A DNA stretch of 28,995 nt from positions 1 through 28,995 of the forward strand of contig CAZSHA010000024.1 of assembly GCA_964606575.1 (NCBI GenBank). Reading direction: 5' to 3'. Position numbers and translations under genes: made by a program. This DNA comes from RGIG4576 sp964606575. Lineage in GTDB: Bacteria; Bacteroidota; Bacteroidia; Bacteroidales; Muribaculaceae. The notes under the pieces are model-generated. The model saw only the letters and a program-made list of their open reading frames with translations. It was not told where the DNA came from and ran no database searches. Shown piece after piece: positions 1-6,920 of this stretch; the stretch's first letter is position 1, and each line of letters starts with the position of its first letter.

Positions 1-53
1 CCCTTTATTCTTGATTTACCGTATCTAACAACCAGAAATATCCGCTGACCCAT
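1..53 (-). CDS. Partial hypothetical protein, N-terminus only
   Basis: An ATG at 53 opens a minus-strand frame that runs off the left edge with no stop, giving 17 complete codons (MGQRIFLVVRYGKSRIK). It starts 20 bases after the stop of the next gene upstream, so it would be the last visible gene of that block. An unusually strong purine-rich ribosome binding site, GGGAGGAGG, sits about 8 bases before the ATG. That is rare here, where most starts have none, and is the main reason for calling it. The product cannot be recognised from so few residues. Confidence 0.4.
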   Translation of the reverse strand, partial: MGQRIFLVVRYGKSRIK

Positions 54-73
54 AATTCCTACCTCCTCCCATA

Positions 74-418
74 TCAATCCCAAGTTTTAAAGTTTATAGG
101 GAACCCCCGTTTACGAAGATATTCCCTTAAATTGAGTTCTTCAAAGTCTTGTGTTAAGTATTCGGAGAAAGGTGTGTCTATGCACATCCCTATTGGAGTT
201 CCAAAAGTACAACCTCCAAATATTTTACCGTTTTTATCTTTCTCTCTAACACCATATTCAACACTTAATCTAATGCGTTCATCTTCAAACAGTACTTGAA
301 ATTCTTCTATTTCGTAGTAATATTCTTCATCTGTTTGAATATTATCCATGTGTTTACGATGAACTGCTTTAAGCCAACGTTCTTCTTTCTCTTGTAATGT
401 CAAATTTTCGTCCTGCAT
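74..418 (-). CDS. Hypothetical acidic protein, 114 aa
   Basis: I do not recognise this family. The protein is soluble-looking, with no signal peptide or membrane segment. It is strongly acidic: the first 55 residues are a run of Glu/Asp with a YYYEIEEF core. A small glycine-rich centre (GKIFGGCTFGTPIG, about residues 65-78) precedes a mixed C-terminus. The acidic, compact character resembles many immunity or antitoxin-like proteins, but no toxin gene is visible next to it, so this is only a guess. It lies 71 bases downstream of the small ORF at 490-684, and the partial gene at 1-53 follows it on the same strand. Confidence 0.6.
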   Translation of the reverse strand: MQDENLTLQEKEERWLKAVHRKHMDNIQTDEEYYYEIEEFQVLFEDERIRLSVEYGVREKDKNGKIFGGCTFGTPIGMCIDTPFSEYLTQDFEELNLREYLRKRGFPINFKTWD

Positions 419-489
419 AATCGTAAGCGTTTTATGTTATCATTATCAATATAAGTCACTTTCTTGTGTGATGATAGCGTTTACAAGAA

Positions 490-684
490 CTAATTAACGA
501 CACCAAGGCTTTCATAAATAGAGGGAAGCTCAAAAATATAATGGGGGTGTGCCTTATTGGCAACGTCCCCATTCTTGTATGTGGATATACGTTCTCCAGC
601 CATTTTGACAACATTACCACCATTTTCAACCATTCTACCAATTAAAAACATAACGGCTACAAGTAATTGCCTTATAGCCGCCAT
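490..684 (-). CDS. Possible small hypothetical protein, 64 aa
   Basis: A short ORF starting 18 bases after the stop of the outer-membrane protein gene at 703, on the same strand. It has a hydrophobic N-terminal stretch (about residues 5-16) and a polar C-terminus. No family is recognised. An overlapping frame at 456-641 is less plausible by composition. The close spacing to the upstream gene is the only support beyond the open frame. It could equally be the remnant of a longer gene or non-coding. Confidence 0.3.
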   Translation of the reverse strand: MAAIRQLLVAVMFLIGRMVENGGNVVKMAGERISTYKNGDVANKAHPHYIFELPSIYESLGVVN

Positions 685-702
685 ATTTTTAAAATTATCC
701 TA

Positions 703-1581
703 TTACCATGTTTCCATAGGCGAAATGCTCCAACCGAGTCCTCGTTTCTCCCACTTCTCCCGTATGCGTTTCATCTGCCTTTGTATATCCTTCTTTCGAG
801 ATTCATTGTAGCTGTCATTGCCGTATCTCATCTTGCTCAGCTGCGTTTCATAGCTACCATAAGTTCTATTATCGGTATTTCTTGCATTCATTTCCGATAC
901 TGAATGTCCTTCGCTTGACTTTGACGTAGCAGAACTTGATCTTGCTTTGTAACTACTGTTGCCAGAATCGTATGAACTGCTTGAATTGTATGTTCCGCTT
1001 CCACTACTATAAGAGTTTATGGCATCATACATACCAGAACTACGCATTGCTTCATCAAAAACGACAACACCTTTGCCTATACTACCCCACACCGATGAGT
1101 TGAAACGTATTCCCATCGTCACCATAAGACCGTCCCTAAATTTATACGCTGAACTATTCATAAACATTGCAGTATTGTAAGAAAGTCCTATATTGAAATT
1201 CCATAAATATAGCGATACCGCTGGTTCTAGACCAATATAGTATTCATCATCGGCTATGTTCCATGAGGCAAACGGGCCTACCCCAAGCTGTAATGATACT
1301 TTATTTTTTAACTTATAATTATAAGTCAGCCTCAAAGGCAATTCTAAATGATCTACAGCATCATTTATCCTCCAATCTTCATCATACTTATCCCACTCTT
1401 TCGTATGCCTAGCCGCATACCTCAATCCAGTGGTCAATCCCCATTTTTCATTAAATGGTATATCCAATTCCAATCCAGCAGTCCAAAAAATGTTTGTCTG
1501 CTTCGATGAATATTCGGGAAGAACATCAGAATAATAATAATACTCATACTCAGTTCTCATCCACCCAATTTTAAATTCCAT
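703..1581 (-). CDS. Outer-membrane beta-barrel protein, apparently frameshifted from its signal peptide
   Basis: The first ~175 residues have the alternating aromatic/polar strands and Gly-rich turns of small Bacteroidota outer-membrane barrels (porin-family type). Examples are WTAGLELDIPFNEKWGL, LRYAARHT, LELPLRLTYNY and VSLQLGVGPFASW. After the barrel comes a Ser/Tyr/Gly-rich linker (about 190-235), then a basic amphipathic tail ending in RRQ-like repeats and a WSISPMETW terminus. As called, the protein starts at residue MEFKIGW with no signal peptide, which makes no sense for a barrel. A good signal peptide lies directly upstream in another frame (1557-1670). One missing base near 1574-1583 would rejoin them as ..AEVIWNFKIGWMRT.. 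The gene is therefore either broken, shifted by recoding, or affected by a sequence error. Its ligand or role is unknown. Confidence 0.65.
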   Translation of the reverse strand: MEFKIGWMRTEYEYYYYSDVLPEYSSKQTNIFWTAGLELDIPFNEKWGLTTGLRYAARHTKEWDKYDEDWRINDAVDHLELPLRLTYNYKLKNKVSLQLGVGPFASWNIADDEYYIGLEPAVSLYLWNFNIGLSYNTAMFMNSSAYKFRDGLMVTMGIRFNSSVWGSIGKGVVVFDEAMRSSGMYDAINSYSSGSGTYNSSSSYDSGNSSYKARSSSATSKSSEGHSVSEMNARNTDNRTYGSYETQLSKMRYGNDSYNESRKKDIQRQMKRIREKWEKRGLGWSISPMETW

Positions 1582-1670
1582 ATAACTTCAGCATTCACCG
1601 ACTGGGAAGTCACCAACACTAGTATGGCTAGAATAGAGCCTCTACAAAAAAATCTAACACAATTTTTCAT
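1557..1670 (-). other. Orphan signal-peptide frame of the barrel gene
   Basis: An ATG at 1670 opens a 37-codon frame. It has a textbook Sec signal peptide: basic start MKNCVRFFCR, hydrophobic core SILAILVLV, and cleavage site SVNA before EVIW. It ends in a TGA inside the start of the barrel frame. The offset from the ATG at 1581 is 89 bases, one short of in-frame. A -7 box TATGTTTG lies about 38 bases upstream (1708-1715). I read this as the true 5' end of the barrel gene. Confidence 0.6.
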
Positions 1671-1680
1671 AATCATTAAA

Positions 1681-1736
1681 TATTAAAAGTTAGCTAATCA
1701 CATTTCCCAAACATAAGCTGTCACTAACTTTTAATA
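1681..1736. repeat. 13-bp perfect inverted repeat around a promoter
   Basis: TATTAAAAGTTAG (1681-1693) is the exact reverse complement of 1724-1736, with a 30-base spacer. On the minus strand a -7 box TATGTTTG (1715-1708) sits inside the spacer, pointing at the barrel gene whose start codon (1670) lies 10 bases past the left arm. It may be an operator, or an AU-rich leader hairpin ending the RNA encoded at 1744-1951. The spacer is shorter than in known invertible promoters. Confidence 0.55.
1708..1715 (-). promoter_or_regulatory. -7 box TATGTTTG for the barrel protein gene
   Basis: Matches the Bacteroidota -7 consensus TAnnTTTG. It would start transcription near 1702, about 30 bases before the signal-peptide ATG at 1670. 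No clear TTG is found at -33. Confidence 0.4.
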
Positions 1737-1743
1737 CTCAGGA

Positions 1744-1951
1744 GAAAAAGAAAGCGCAGACTTTTCGCCATTCTCCTTACAGGCTCACCACAAGCCCAAC
1801 ATCACATGGAAAAAGCCCGCACCTAATAAGGTACGTCCATGTAATGTTCTCTTTTTGCCCGTTCAAATTTCGAGGTGGTGATTCGTAAGGAGAATGAGCA
1901 AGATATGTCTGTACTTTTAACCGATTGTACTAAGTCTTTTTCGTCAAAGCA
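1744..1951 (-). ncRNA. Structured RNA, 6S-like long hairpin
   Basis: No gene lies here. Instead the strand folds into a single rod of nested arms (window coordinates of paired segments): 1936-1942 with 1744-1750; 1913-1917 with 1751-1755; 1907-1911 with 1757-1761; 1885-1896 plus 1898-1901 with 1765-1780 (16 bp, one bulge); 1875-1880 with 1786-1791; then a large asymmetric bubble (1849-1874 against 1792-1797); then 1836-1848 with 1798-1810; and a terminal stem 1829-1835 with 1818-1824 closed by UAUU. Two pairs are G-U only if the minus strand is the RNA, and A-C mismatches otherwise, which fixes the direction. A perfect -7 box TATCTTTG (1964-1957) lies just upstream, and a U-rich stretch marks the 3' end. 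Length, rod shape and central bubble match 6S RNA, the RNA polymerase decoy. Identity with 6S is inferred from shape only. Confidence 0.5.
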
Positions 1952-1956
1952 CAATG

Positions 1957-1964
1957 CAAAGATA
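1957..1964 (-). promoter_or_regulatory. -7 box TATCTTTG for the structured RNA
   Basis: A perfect TAnnTTTG box, placing the start near 1951. A TTG lies 15 bases further upstream (1982-1980), shorter than the usual 18-21, so the -33 element is uncertain. Confidence 0.5.
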
Positions 1965-2006
1965 ATAATTTTCCTATAACAATGACTTTTTTACACATTT
2001 TAATCG

Positions 2007-2014
2007 TATTTTTG
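2007..2014 (+). promoter_or_regulatory. -7 box TATTTTTG for the glycosyltransferase gene
   Basis: TAnnTTTG match 16 bases before the ATG at 2030. It is divergent from the RNA promoter at 1957-1964. The -33 region is T-rich but has no clear TTG. Confidence 0.45.
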
Positions 2015-2029
2015 TAAAAAGAACTATTC

Positions 2030-3037
2030 ATGGAAAAGATACCATATTTCTCGATTATAGTGCCAGTGTACAATCGTATCGATGAAGTACATGACCTTCT
2101 TGACAGCCTCACCCGCCAAACCAACAAAGATTTTGAGGTGATTCTGGTTGAAGACGGCTCTACTGAACCTTGCAAAAAGGCTGTCGACCAATTTGTCGAC
2201 AAGCTCGATGTAAAATATTTCTACAAAAGCAACGAAGGTCGAAGCATCGCAAGAAACTACGGAATAGAACATGCTAAAGGCGAATATTTCATATTTTTCG
2301 ATTCAGACTGCGTGATTCCTGAAATATATTTTGAAGAGTTAAGCCGAAAGTTAAAAGAGAACTACACCGACTGCTTCGGAGGACCCGATGCGGCACACGA
2401 TTCGTTTACCGACGTGCAGAAAGCCATAAATTACAGCATGACTTCGTTCTTAACTACAGGCGGCATTAGAGGAGGAAAGGTTCAAATGGAGAAATTCGTC
2501 CCTCGCTCTTTCAATATGGGCTACTCCCGCAAAGTATGGAAGAAGATTGGCGGGTTCAGGGAAATGTTCTCCGAAGACATCGACATGAGTACCAGAGTGA
2601 GGCAATCCGGTTTCTCTATTCAGTTGATAAGAGAAGCATACGTATATCACAAGCGACGTACATCATTGCCAAAATTTTGCAGGCAGACCTACGTGTTCGG
2701 TATGTCACGCATCACACTCAAACTTCTATACCCAGGCTCAATGAAACTTGTGCATTGCCTACCTGCAACATTCGTAATAGGAAGTGTAACCATGATAGTT
2801 CTCTCATTATTTTGGAAGTGGTATGCTATACTGCCTCTTGCTACCTATCTGCTTGCCGTATGGATAACCGCCATAATTTCAACCAGAAGTCTAAAAATAG
2901 GAACGCTGGCAATATTAACAAGTATCATACAACTCGGAGCTTACGGTTACGGTTTTATTAAGGCATACGTGTGGAAAATTATTTTAGGACACGGACGTAA
3001 CATCGAAGAAGAAATATTGATTCGTAAAGGTAAATAG
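2030..3037 (+). CDS. Family 2 glycosyltransferase with C-terminal membrane segments
   Basis: A GT-A fold transferase that would move a sugar from a nucleotide donor to a membrane-bound or surface glycan acceptor. Visible motifs are the N-terminal strand FSIIVPVYNR (7-16), the donor-site loop VEDGSTEP (40-47), the metal-binding DSD (91-93), NMGYSRKVWKKIGGF (162-176) and the catalytic-base ED (182-183). Three hydrophobic helices follow (about 244-262, 264-284 and 289-310), so the enzyme is probably held on the inner face of the cytoplasmic membrane. Length is 335 aa, normal for this type. It has its own -7 box and is followed 2 bases later by radC, so the two are co-transcribed. The acceptor cannot be told, as no other glycan genes are nearby. 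Confidence 0.88.
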   Translation: MEKIPYFSIIVPVYNRIDEVHDLLDSLTRQTNKDFEVILVEDGSTEPCKKAVDQFVDKLDVKYFYKSNEGRSIARNYGIEHAKGEYFIFFDSDCVIPEIYFEELSRKLKENYTDCFGGPDAAHDSFTDVQKAINYSMTSFLTTGGIRGGKVQMEKFVPRSFNMGYSRKVWKKIGGFREMFSEDIDMSTRVRQSGFSIQLIREAYVYHKRRTSLPKFCRQTYVFGMSRITLKLLYPGSMKLVHCLPATFVIGSVTMIVLSLFWKWYAILPLATYLLAVWITAIISTRSLKIGTLAILTSIIQLGAYGYGFIKAYVWKIILGHGRNIEEEILIRKGK

Positions 3038-3039
3038 TT

Positions 3040-3747
3040 ATGGACAACAGCAACACCTACACAAGGGCTATAAAGGACTTGGCTAGCGAAGATCGTCCTC
3101 GTGAAAAAGCCGCAAGCAACGGTTTCAGGGTATTGACTACTGCCGAACTGCTTGCTATACTCATCGGGAGCGGAAGCCGAGGCGAATCAGTTGTTGACCT
3201 ATGCCAACGTATACTAAACGCTAATGACAACAAGCTATACAACCTTGGCAGACGCACCATCCAAGACCTCTCCACATCATTCAAAGGCGTTGGAGATGCA
3301 AAAGCCACCACAATACTGGCCGCATTAGAGCTAGCTCGCCGCTACCGTGAAGAAGACGACTTTGAAGAACAACCGCAAATCACCGACTCCAAAGGCGCAT
3401 ACGACTACATAAAATACAACTTATGGGACTTAGACCATGAGGAATTTTGGATTATCACACTCAACAGAGCTAAACGTATCACTGGTAAATTCCAAATCAA
3501 CCAAGGCGGAACGTCAAGCACGCTGGTTGACATAAAAATTTTGCTAAAAACTGCACTACAGCAACTTGCCGACAGCATAATCGCTGTGCATAATCACCCA
3601 TCTAACAACATTATGCCGAGCCGACAAGACGATGCTATCACAAAGGATATTAAAAACGGATGCAGCGCCATAGGCATTCCGCTTATCGACCACATAATAG
3701 TAAGCCGTAACGGGTATTTCAGCTATATGGATAACAGCAGATTATAA
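3040..3747 (+). CDS. radC: RadC family JAB/MPN-domain protein
   Basis: UPF0758/RadC family, 235 aa, close to the usual length. The N-terminal half carries the conserved PREKA-like start, LTTAELLAILIGSG (32-45) and a helix-hairpin-helix stretch FKGVGDAKATTILAALELARR (81-101). The C-terminal JAB1/MPN fold has the metal site HNHPS (184-188) and the later Asp 197 in PSRQDD. The family was once tied to DNA repair, but the role is not established; some homologues sit in anti-restriction or mobile contexts, which is not the case here. The start is 2 bases after the glycosyltransferase stop, implying translational coupling. Confidence 0.9.
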   Translation: MDNSNTYTRAIKDLASEDRPREKAASNGFRVLTTAELLAILIGSGSRGESVVDLCQRILNANDNKLYNLGRRTIQDLSTSFKGVGDAKATTILAALELARRYREEDDFEEQPQITDSKGAYDYIKYNLWDLDHEEFWIITLNRAKRITGKFQINQGGTSSTLVDIKILLKTALQQLADSIIAVHNHPSNNIMPSRQDDAITKDIKNGCSAIGIPLIDHIIVSRNGYFSYMDNSRL

Positions 3748-3752
3748 ACTTT

Positions 3753-3769
3753 ACATGTTTTAAACATGT
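3753..3769 (+). terminator. Weak hairpin after radC
   Basis: ACATGTTT (3753-3760) and AAACATGT (3762-3769) form a 17-base palindrome 5 bases after the radC stop, followed by a loosely T-rich run. The stem is AT-rich, so it may be a weak terminator or an operator for cysK. No clear TAnnTTTG box precedes cysK. Confidence 0.3.
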
Positions 3770-3814
3770 TTCTATCTATAAAAATATATTTACAATTACT
3801 CTAAACCAAGATTT

Positions 3815-4762
3815 ATGACAAAGATTGCACGAAGCCTAACCGAATTAATAGGCAACACACCTCTGCTAGAAGTTACGAGGTATGAAAAATCCGAGAAACT
3901 AGAAGCTACCATTCTGGCTAAACTAGAATACTTTAATCCAGCAGGCAGCGTAAAAGACCGCATCGCCTATTCGATGATTATTGATGCCGAAAAGAAAGGC
4001 TTGCTTAAACCAGGAGGTACTATAATAGAGCCAACAAGCGGAAACACTGGCGTTGGCATAGCTTTCGTTGCGGCTTCACGAGGCTACCATGCTATTTTCA
4101 CCATGCCTGAAACAATGAGCGTCGAACGCCGTAAACTGTTGCAAGCTCTGAACGCCGAAGTTGTGCTGACTCCAGGTGCAGAGGGCATGGCTGGCTCTAT
4201 AAAGAAAGCTAAAGAACTCAACAACGAAATACCTGGTTCCATCATACTGCAACAGTTCAACAATCCAGCCAATCCAGCAACACATGTAAGCACAACAGCC
4301 GAAGAAATTTGGCGTGACACCGATGGCAAGGTTGATTTTTTTGTTGCCGGAGTCGGCACAGGCGGAACAATAAGCGGTACAGGAGAAGGGTTAAAATCTC
4401 ATAATCCAAATGTCAAGATTGTTGCCGTTGAACCAGCTTCATCACCTATGTTGACCAAAGGAACTGCCGCACCTCATAAGATTCAAGGCATAGGCGCAAA
4501 TTTTGTTCCCGCCACATTCAACCGTAACGTAGTTGATGAAATAATTTGCGTTCCCGATGACGATGCTATTGAAACCAGCCGTAAGCTATCGCAATTAGAA
4601 GGATTAATGGTAGGCATATCCTCTGGAGCGGCAATGTGGGCGGCTAGACAACTCGCAAAACGACCCGAGAACAAAGGTAAGACAATCGTCGCACTTCTAC
4701 CTGACAGCGGAGAACGCTATTTGTCAACAATCCTTTATGACTACACCGACTACCCTATTTAG
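3815..4762 (+). CDS. cysK: Cysteine synthase (O-acetylserine sulfhydrylase)
   Basis: PLP-dependent enzyme that makes cysteine from O-acetylserine and sulfide in the cytoplasm. At 315 aa it is the normal CysK length. The PLP lysine is K47 in NPAGSVKDRIA. The substrate/cofactor loop TSGNTG is at 74-79, the phosphate-binding glycine loop GTGGTISGTG is near 181-190, and the C-terminal PDSGERYLST is near 296-305. The N-terminal SLTELIGNTPL is the classic family opening. It stands alone between the radC hairpin and a strong terminator at 4801-4832. CysK and CysM are hard to separate by eye, but the PDSGERYLST ending favours CysK. Confidence 0.94.
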   Translation: MTKIARSLTELIGNTPLLEVTRYEKSEKLEATILAKLEYFNPAGSVKDRIAYSMIIDAEKKGLLKPGGTIIEPTSGNTGVGIAFVAASRGYHAIFTMPETMSVERRKLLQALNAEVVLTPGAEGMAGSIKKAKELNNEIPGSIILQQFNNPANPATHVSTTAEEIWRDTDGKVDFFVAGVGTGGTISGTGEGLKSHNPNVKIVAVEPASSPMLTKGTAAPHKIQGIGANFVPATFNRNVVDEIICVPDDDAIETSRKLSQLEGLMVGISSGAAMWAARQLAKRPENKGKTIVALLPDSGERYLSTILYDYTDYPI

Positions 4763-4800
4763 AAGTTGCTTAAAACATCGCCAAAACAATTGGCATGATC

Positions 4801-4832
4801 AAAAAAATGAGGCATGTAAGCCTCATTTTTTT
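4801..4832 (+). terminator. Intrinsic terminator after cysK
   Basis: A 12-bp perfect stem (4802-4813 with 4820-4831) around loop ATGTAA, core TGAGGC/GCCTCA, A-run before and T-run after. It can work in both directions. Confidence 0.9.
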
Positions 4833-4853
4833 CTAAACGTAAATCTCATGTCG

Positions 4854-4898
4854 AAAATTAAAAGAGGTTACACTGAATAAGAATTCAATTATAACCTC
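4854..4898 (-). terminator. Terminator of the ABC/GntR operon
   Basis: On the minus strand GAGGTTA (4898-4892) pairs with TAACCTC (4870-4864), with an inner TGAAT/ATTCA stem, followed by TTTTAATTTT. It lies about 45 bases past the stop of the last gene in the operon. Confidence 0.7.
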
Positions 4899-4941
4899 AA
4901 AATTTGAGCGGAAGCTCTTATAAAAAACAATGTATGTATAT

Positions 4942-5727
4942 CTAACGGCTAAAAGTTATCTCTGCCCGTTCTTTCAATTTCAATCTTACCCCAGGTTCAG
5001 TAATTATACGTCTACACAAACCCTCTGGAATAGTAATTTCATAATTAACTCTTGGTTCTGTTACTTTCGATATATATTCTGTATCAATCTTAAAATTTTG
5101 AGGTGACACATCTGTTGCATGCGCGACATCTACAGGCACATGAAGATTCACAACGCTACCGCTATAAAGTTTCAACCTATAAGAGCTGGGGACAGACAAA
5201 GAACGGATATTACAATCCTTAACCGACACTTCATTCATTGCACTCACGCTCAAGCTATCTGACTCAACACCTACTAAATCAAGACTCAAGAACGCATAGC
5301 AATCTCTAACATCCACTGTCGACACACCATTCTTCGGCAGCTTAACTATGATTGGGTCAGATTCAACCTTATAAGCAATCTTCTTATCGCCATCTACCAA
5401 CTCTTTGAAATTAAAATCTATTCTAAGCGTATCATTGTACTTTCCAGCCCGCATATATTTATCCCAGCCAGACGGATATACAACCCCAACCCTATCGGAA
5501 TCGGCTTGAACAATATTAATTTTCATCGAACTTCTAAAGAATCCTTCCTCAACATCAATGTCAACCACTCCAATACCAGCATATTCAGCATGTTGCAGTT
5601 CTCCTTCAACTTTTAGAATTTCCCCATTATTAACAGACATATAAGCAACCGCATACATGACGAATATAGACAAGAAGCTTAACACCACCATTGCCAATAT
5701 TACATAATTCGTACGTTTCATATCCAA
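4942..5727 (-). CDS. Membrane-anchored hypothetical protein of the ABC/GntR operon
   Basis: No family recognised with confidence. One N-terminal hydrophobic helix (about residues 8-30) after a short basic start would leave the remaining ~230 residues on the outer face of the cytoplasmic membrane. The body is a series of short beta strands with repeated V-D/S-V patterns (VSTVDVRDC, LSVSAMNEVSVKDCNIRSLSV). This suggests a right-handed beta-helix or stacked beta fold, somewhat like DUF4097/GIN-domain proteins. It starts 8 bases after the GntR gene stop and ends the operon. Position suggests a periplasmic partner or sensor of the transporter, but this is inference from context only. Confidence 0.75.
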   Translation of the reverse strand: MDMKRTNYVILAMVVLSFLSIFVMYAVAYMSVNNGEILKVEGELQHAEYAGIGVVDIDVEEGFFRSSMKINIVQADSDRVGVVYPSGWDKYMRAGKYNDTLRIDFNFKELVDGDKKIAYKVESDPIIVKLPKNGVSTVDVRDCYAFLSLDLVGVESDSLSVSAMNEVSVKDCNIRSLSVPSSYRLKLYSGSVVNLHVPVDVAHATDVSPQNFKIDTEYISKVTEPRVNYEITIPEGLCRRIITEPGVRLKLKERAEITFSR

Positions 5728-5735
5728 TTCGTTTT

Positions 5736-6104
5736 TTATTTATTCTTATTACAATAATCATTATACATAGCCTGCAATTCATCACCGCTTATCCCCAATG
5801 ATTTTGCCTGCTTAAAGAAATAATCCAACTCTTCACTAAGGAATTGCTCTCTACGCATTTTTACGACAATCTCCTTAGCTTTAACCGACACGAAGTAACC
5901 GATTCCACGCTTATTATATATAATATCGTGAGACTGAAGATAATCGAACGACCGCATCACTGTATTCGCATTCACTTCTACAATAGAAGCATATTCGCGC
6001 ACCGATGGTATACGTTCTTCCTCCGGAAATCTTCCCGACAGCACCTCATCGCATATTCTATCGGCTATCTGAATATATATAGCCTTATTATCCTTGAAAT
6101 TCAT
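5736..6104 (-). CDS. GntR-family repressor, YtrA subfamily
   Basis: A short regulator of 122 aa with an N-terminal winged helix and only a small helical C-terminal part, the mark of the YtrA subgroup. Visible features are YIQIADRICDEVLSGRF (10-26), RIPSVREYA (31-39), the recognition helix VNANTVMRSFDYLQ (44-57) and the wing NKRGIGYFV (64-72). YtrA proteins repress the operon that encodes them together with an ABC transporter. Here the gene is third, 12 bases after the permease. A palindrome that fits its operator overlaps the operon's transcription start (7809-7832). The effector is unknown; relatives answer to cell-envelope stress or antibiotics. Confidence 0.9.
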   Translation of the reverse strand: MNFKDNKAIYIQIADRICDEVLSGRFPEEERIPSVREYASIVEVNANTVMRSFDYLQSHDIIYNKRGIGYFVSVKAKEIVVKMRREQFLSEELDYFFKQAKSLGISGDELQAMYNDYCNKNK

Positions 6105-6116
6105 GATACAACTTTT

Positions 6117-6917
6117 TTATATTAAACGATGAATTACCTCCGATTCCTTATAACGGAAATAACATACAACCCACATTGCTACCGCAAACACAACAAGGCA
6201 CACGTTCAAACCAATCTGACTAGGCTCAAGACCTACACGTCTATATGGAGTATATAATATATCGTTGCATACCACTATAGTCCAAACATATAATAGAACC
6301 AGCACAAATAGCACTGCCGAGGTTTTAATGAACGACAACTTAGGCATGACTATACTTCCCAACATATAAAACGCTTGTATACACAGATAATACGCATAGG
6401 CAGTGACACATGTTGAAACATCTGGGAACGACGTATATATATCGCTCATATCCAACATGTTTATCATTCCTTCCTCTGGAAATATAGCCCTTAAAGCCAC
6501 AACGCACGCAGCATCAGAAATGACAAATATGGCAATGTAAATCATTGGATATAGAACCACCGTAATCAACCAACGCATAATAAACTTCTCAAAATGGCTT
6601 GCAGGCAACATCAAAGATTCGATTCTGCCAGTCTTATTTTTCAATGATTTGAATGATATTGAAGCCAACACTATAGCAAACGTATATAAGAATCCGCTAA
6701 AAGCAGCTATCCGAAACTTATCCATTTTATTTGCCTTAATATCACTCGACCATCTTCCAGCATATTCATCATATCCAAATAGCATAATAAATAAGACTAG
6801 AACACCGAATATAAGCAAAGCTCCGAGCGCATAAAATTTCCAATTCTCGATAAAATCCTTTTTTACGACCAACCCGAAACGAGGCAAGCTGAACGTATTA
6901 TTTATAGCAGTTCCCAT
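6117..6917 (-). CDS. ABC transporter permease, six membrane helices
   Basis: A 266-aa integral membrane protein with six predicted hydrophobic helices (roughly residues 30-52, 70-90, 112-146, 167-187, 203-222 and 232-250). This layout is typical of ABC-2 type permeases paired with YtrB-like ATPases. No ligand-binding motif is visible. It starts 3 bases after the ATPase stop and is followed by the GntR gene, so it is the membrane half of this exporter. The sequence itself is too divergent for a substrate guess. Confidence 0.82.
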   Translation of the reverse strand: MGTAINNTFSLPRFGLVVKKDFIENWKFYALGALLIFGVLVLFIMLFGYDEYAGRWSSDIKANKMDKFRIAAFSGFLYTFAIVLASISFKSLKNKTGRIESLMLPASHFEKFIMRWLITVVLYPMIYIAIFVISDAACVVALRAIFPEEGMINMLDMSDIYTSFPDVSTCVTAYAYYLCIQAFYMLGSIVMPKLSFIKTSAVLFVLVLLYVWTIVVCNDILYTPYRRVGLEPSQIGLNVCLVVFAVAMWVVCYFRYKESEVIHRLI

Positions 6918-6920
6918 TTC

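Noticed and set aside
456..641. 61-aa minus-strand frame overlapping the 490-684 ORF
   Set aside because: It overlaps a slightly better-placed frame and has Trp/His/Pro-rich random-like composition.
1744..1951. SRP RNA or tmRNA
   Set aside because: No GGAAGGAAGCAGCC-like SRP loop and no tRNA-like ends or tag frame are visible.
1741..1964. Tandem nested inverted repeats as the ends of a transposable element
   Set aside because: No transposase frame, no target duplication, and the arms are better explained as one RNA rod with strand-specific G-U pairs.
2536..2961. 141-aa plus-strand frame inside the glycosyltransferase gene
   Set aside because: It is out of frame with a gene that has clear family motifs; the composition is random-looking.
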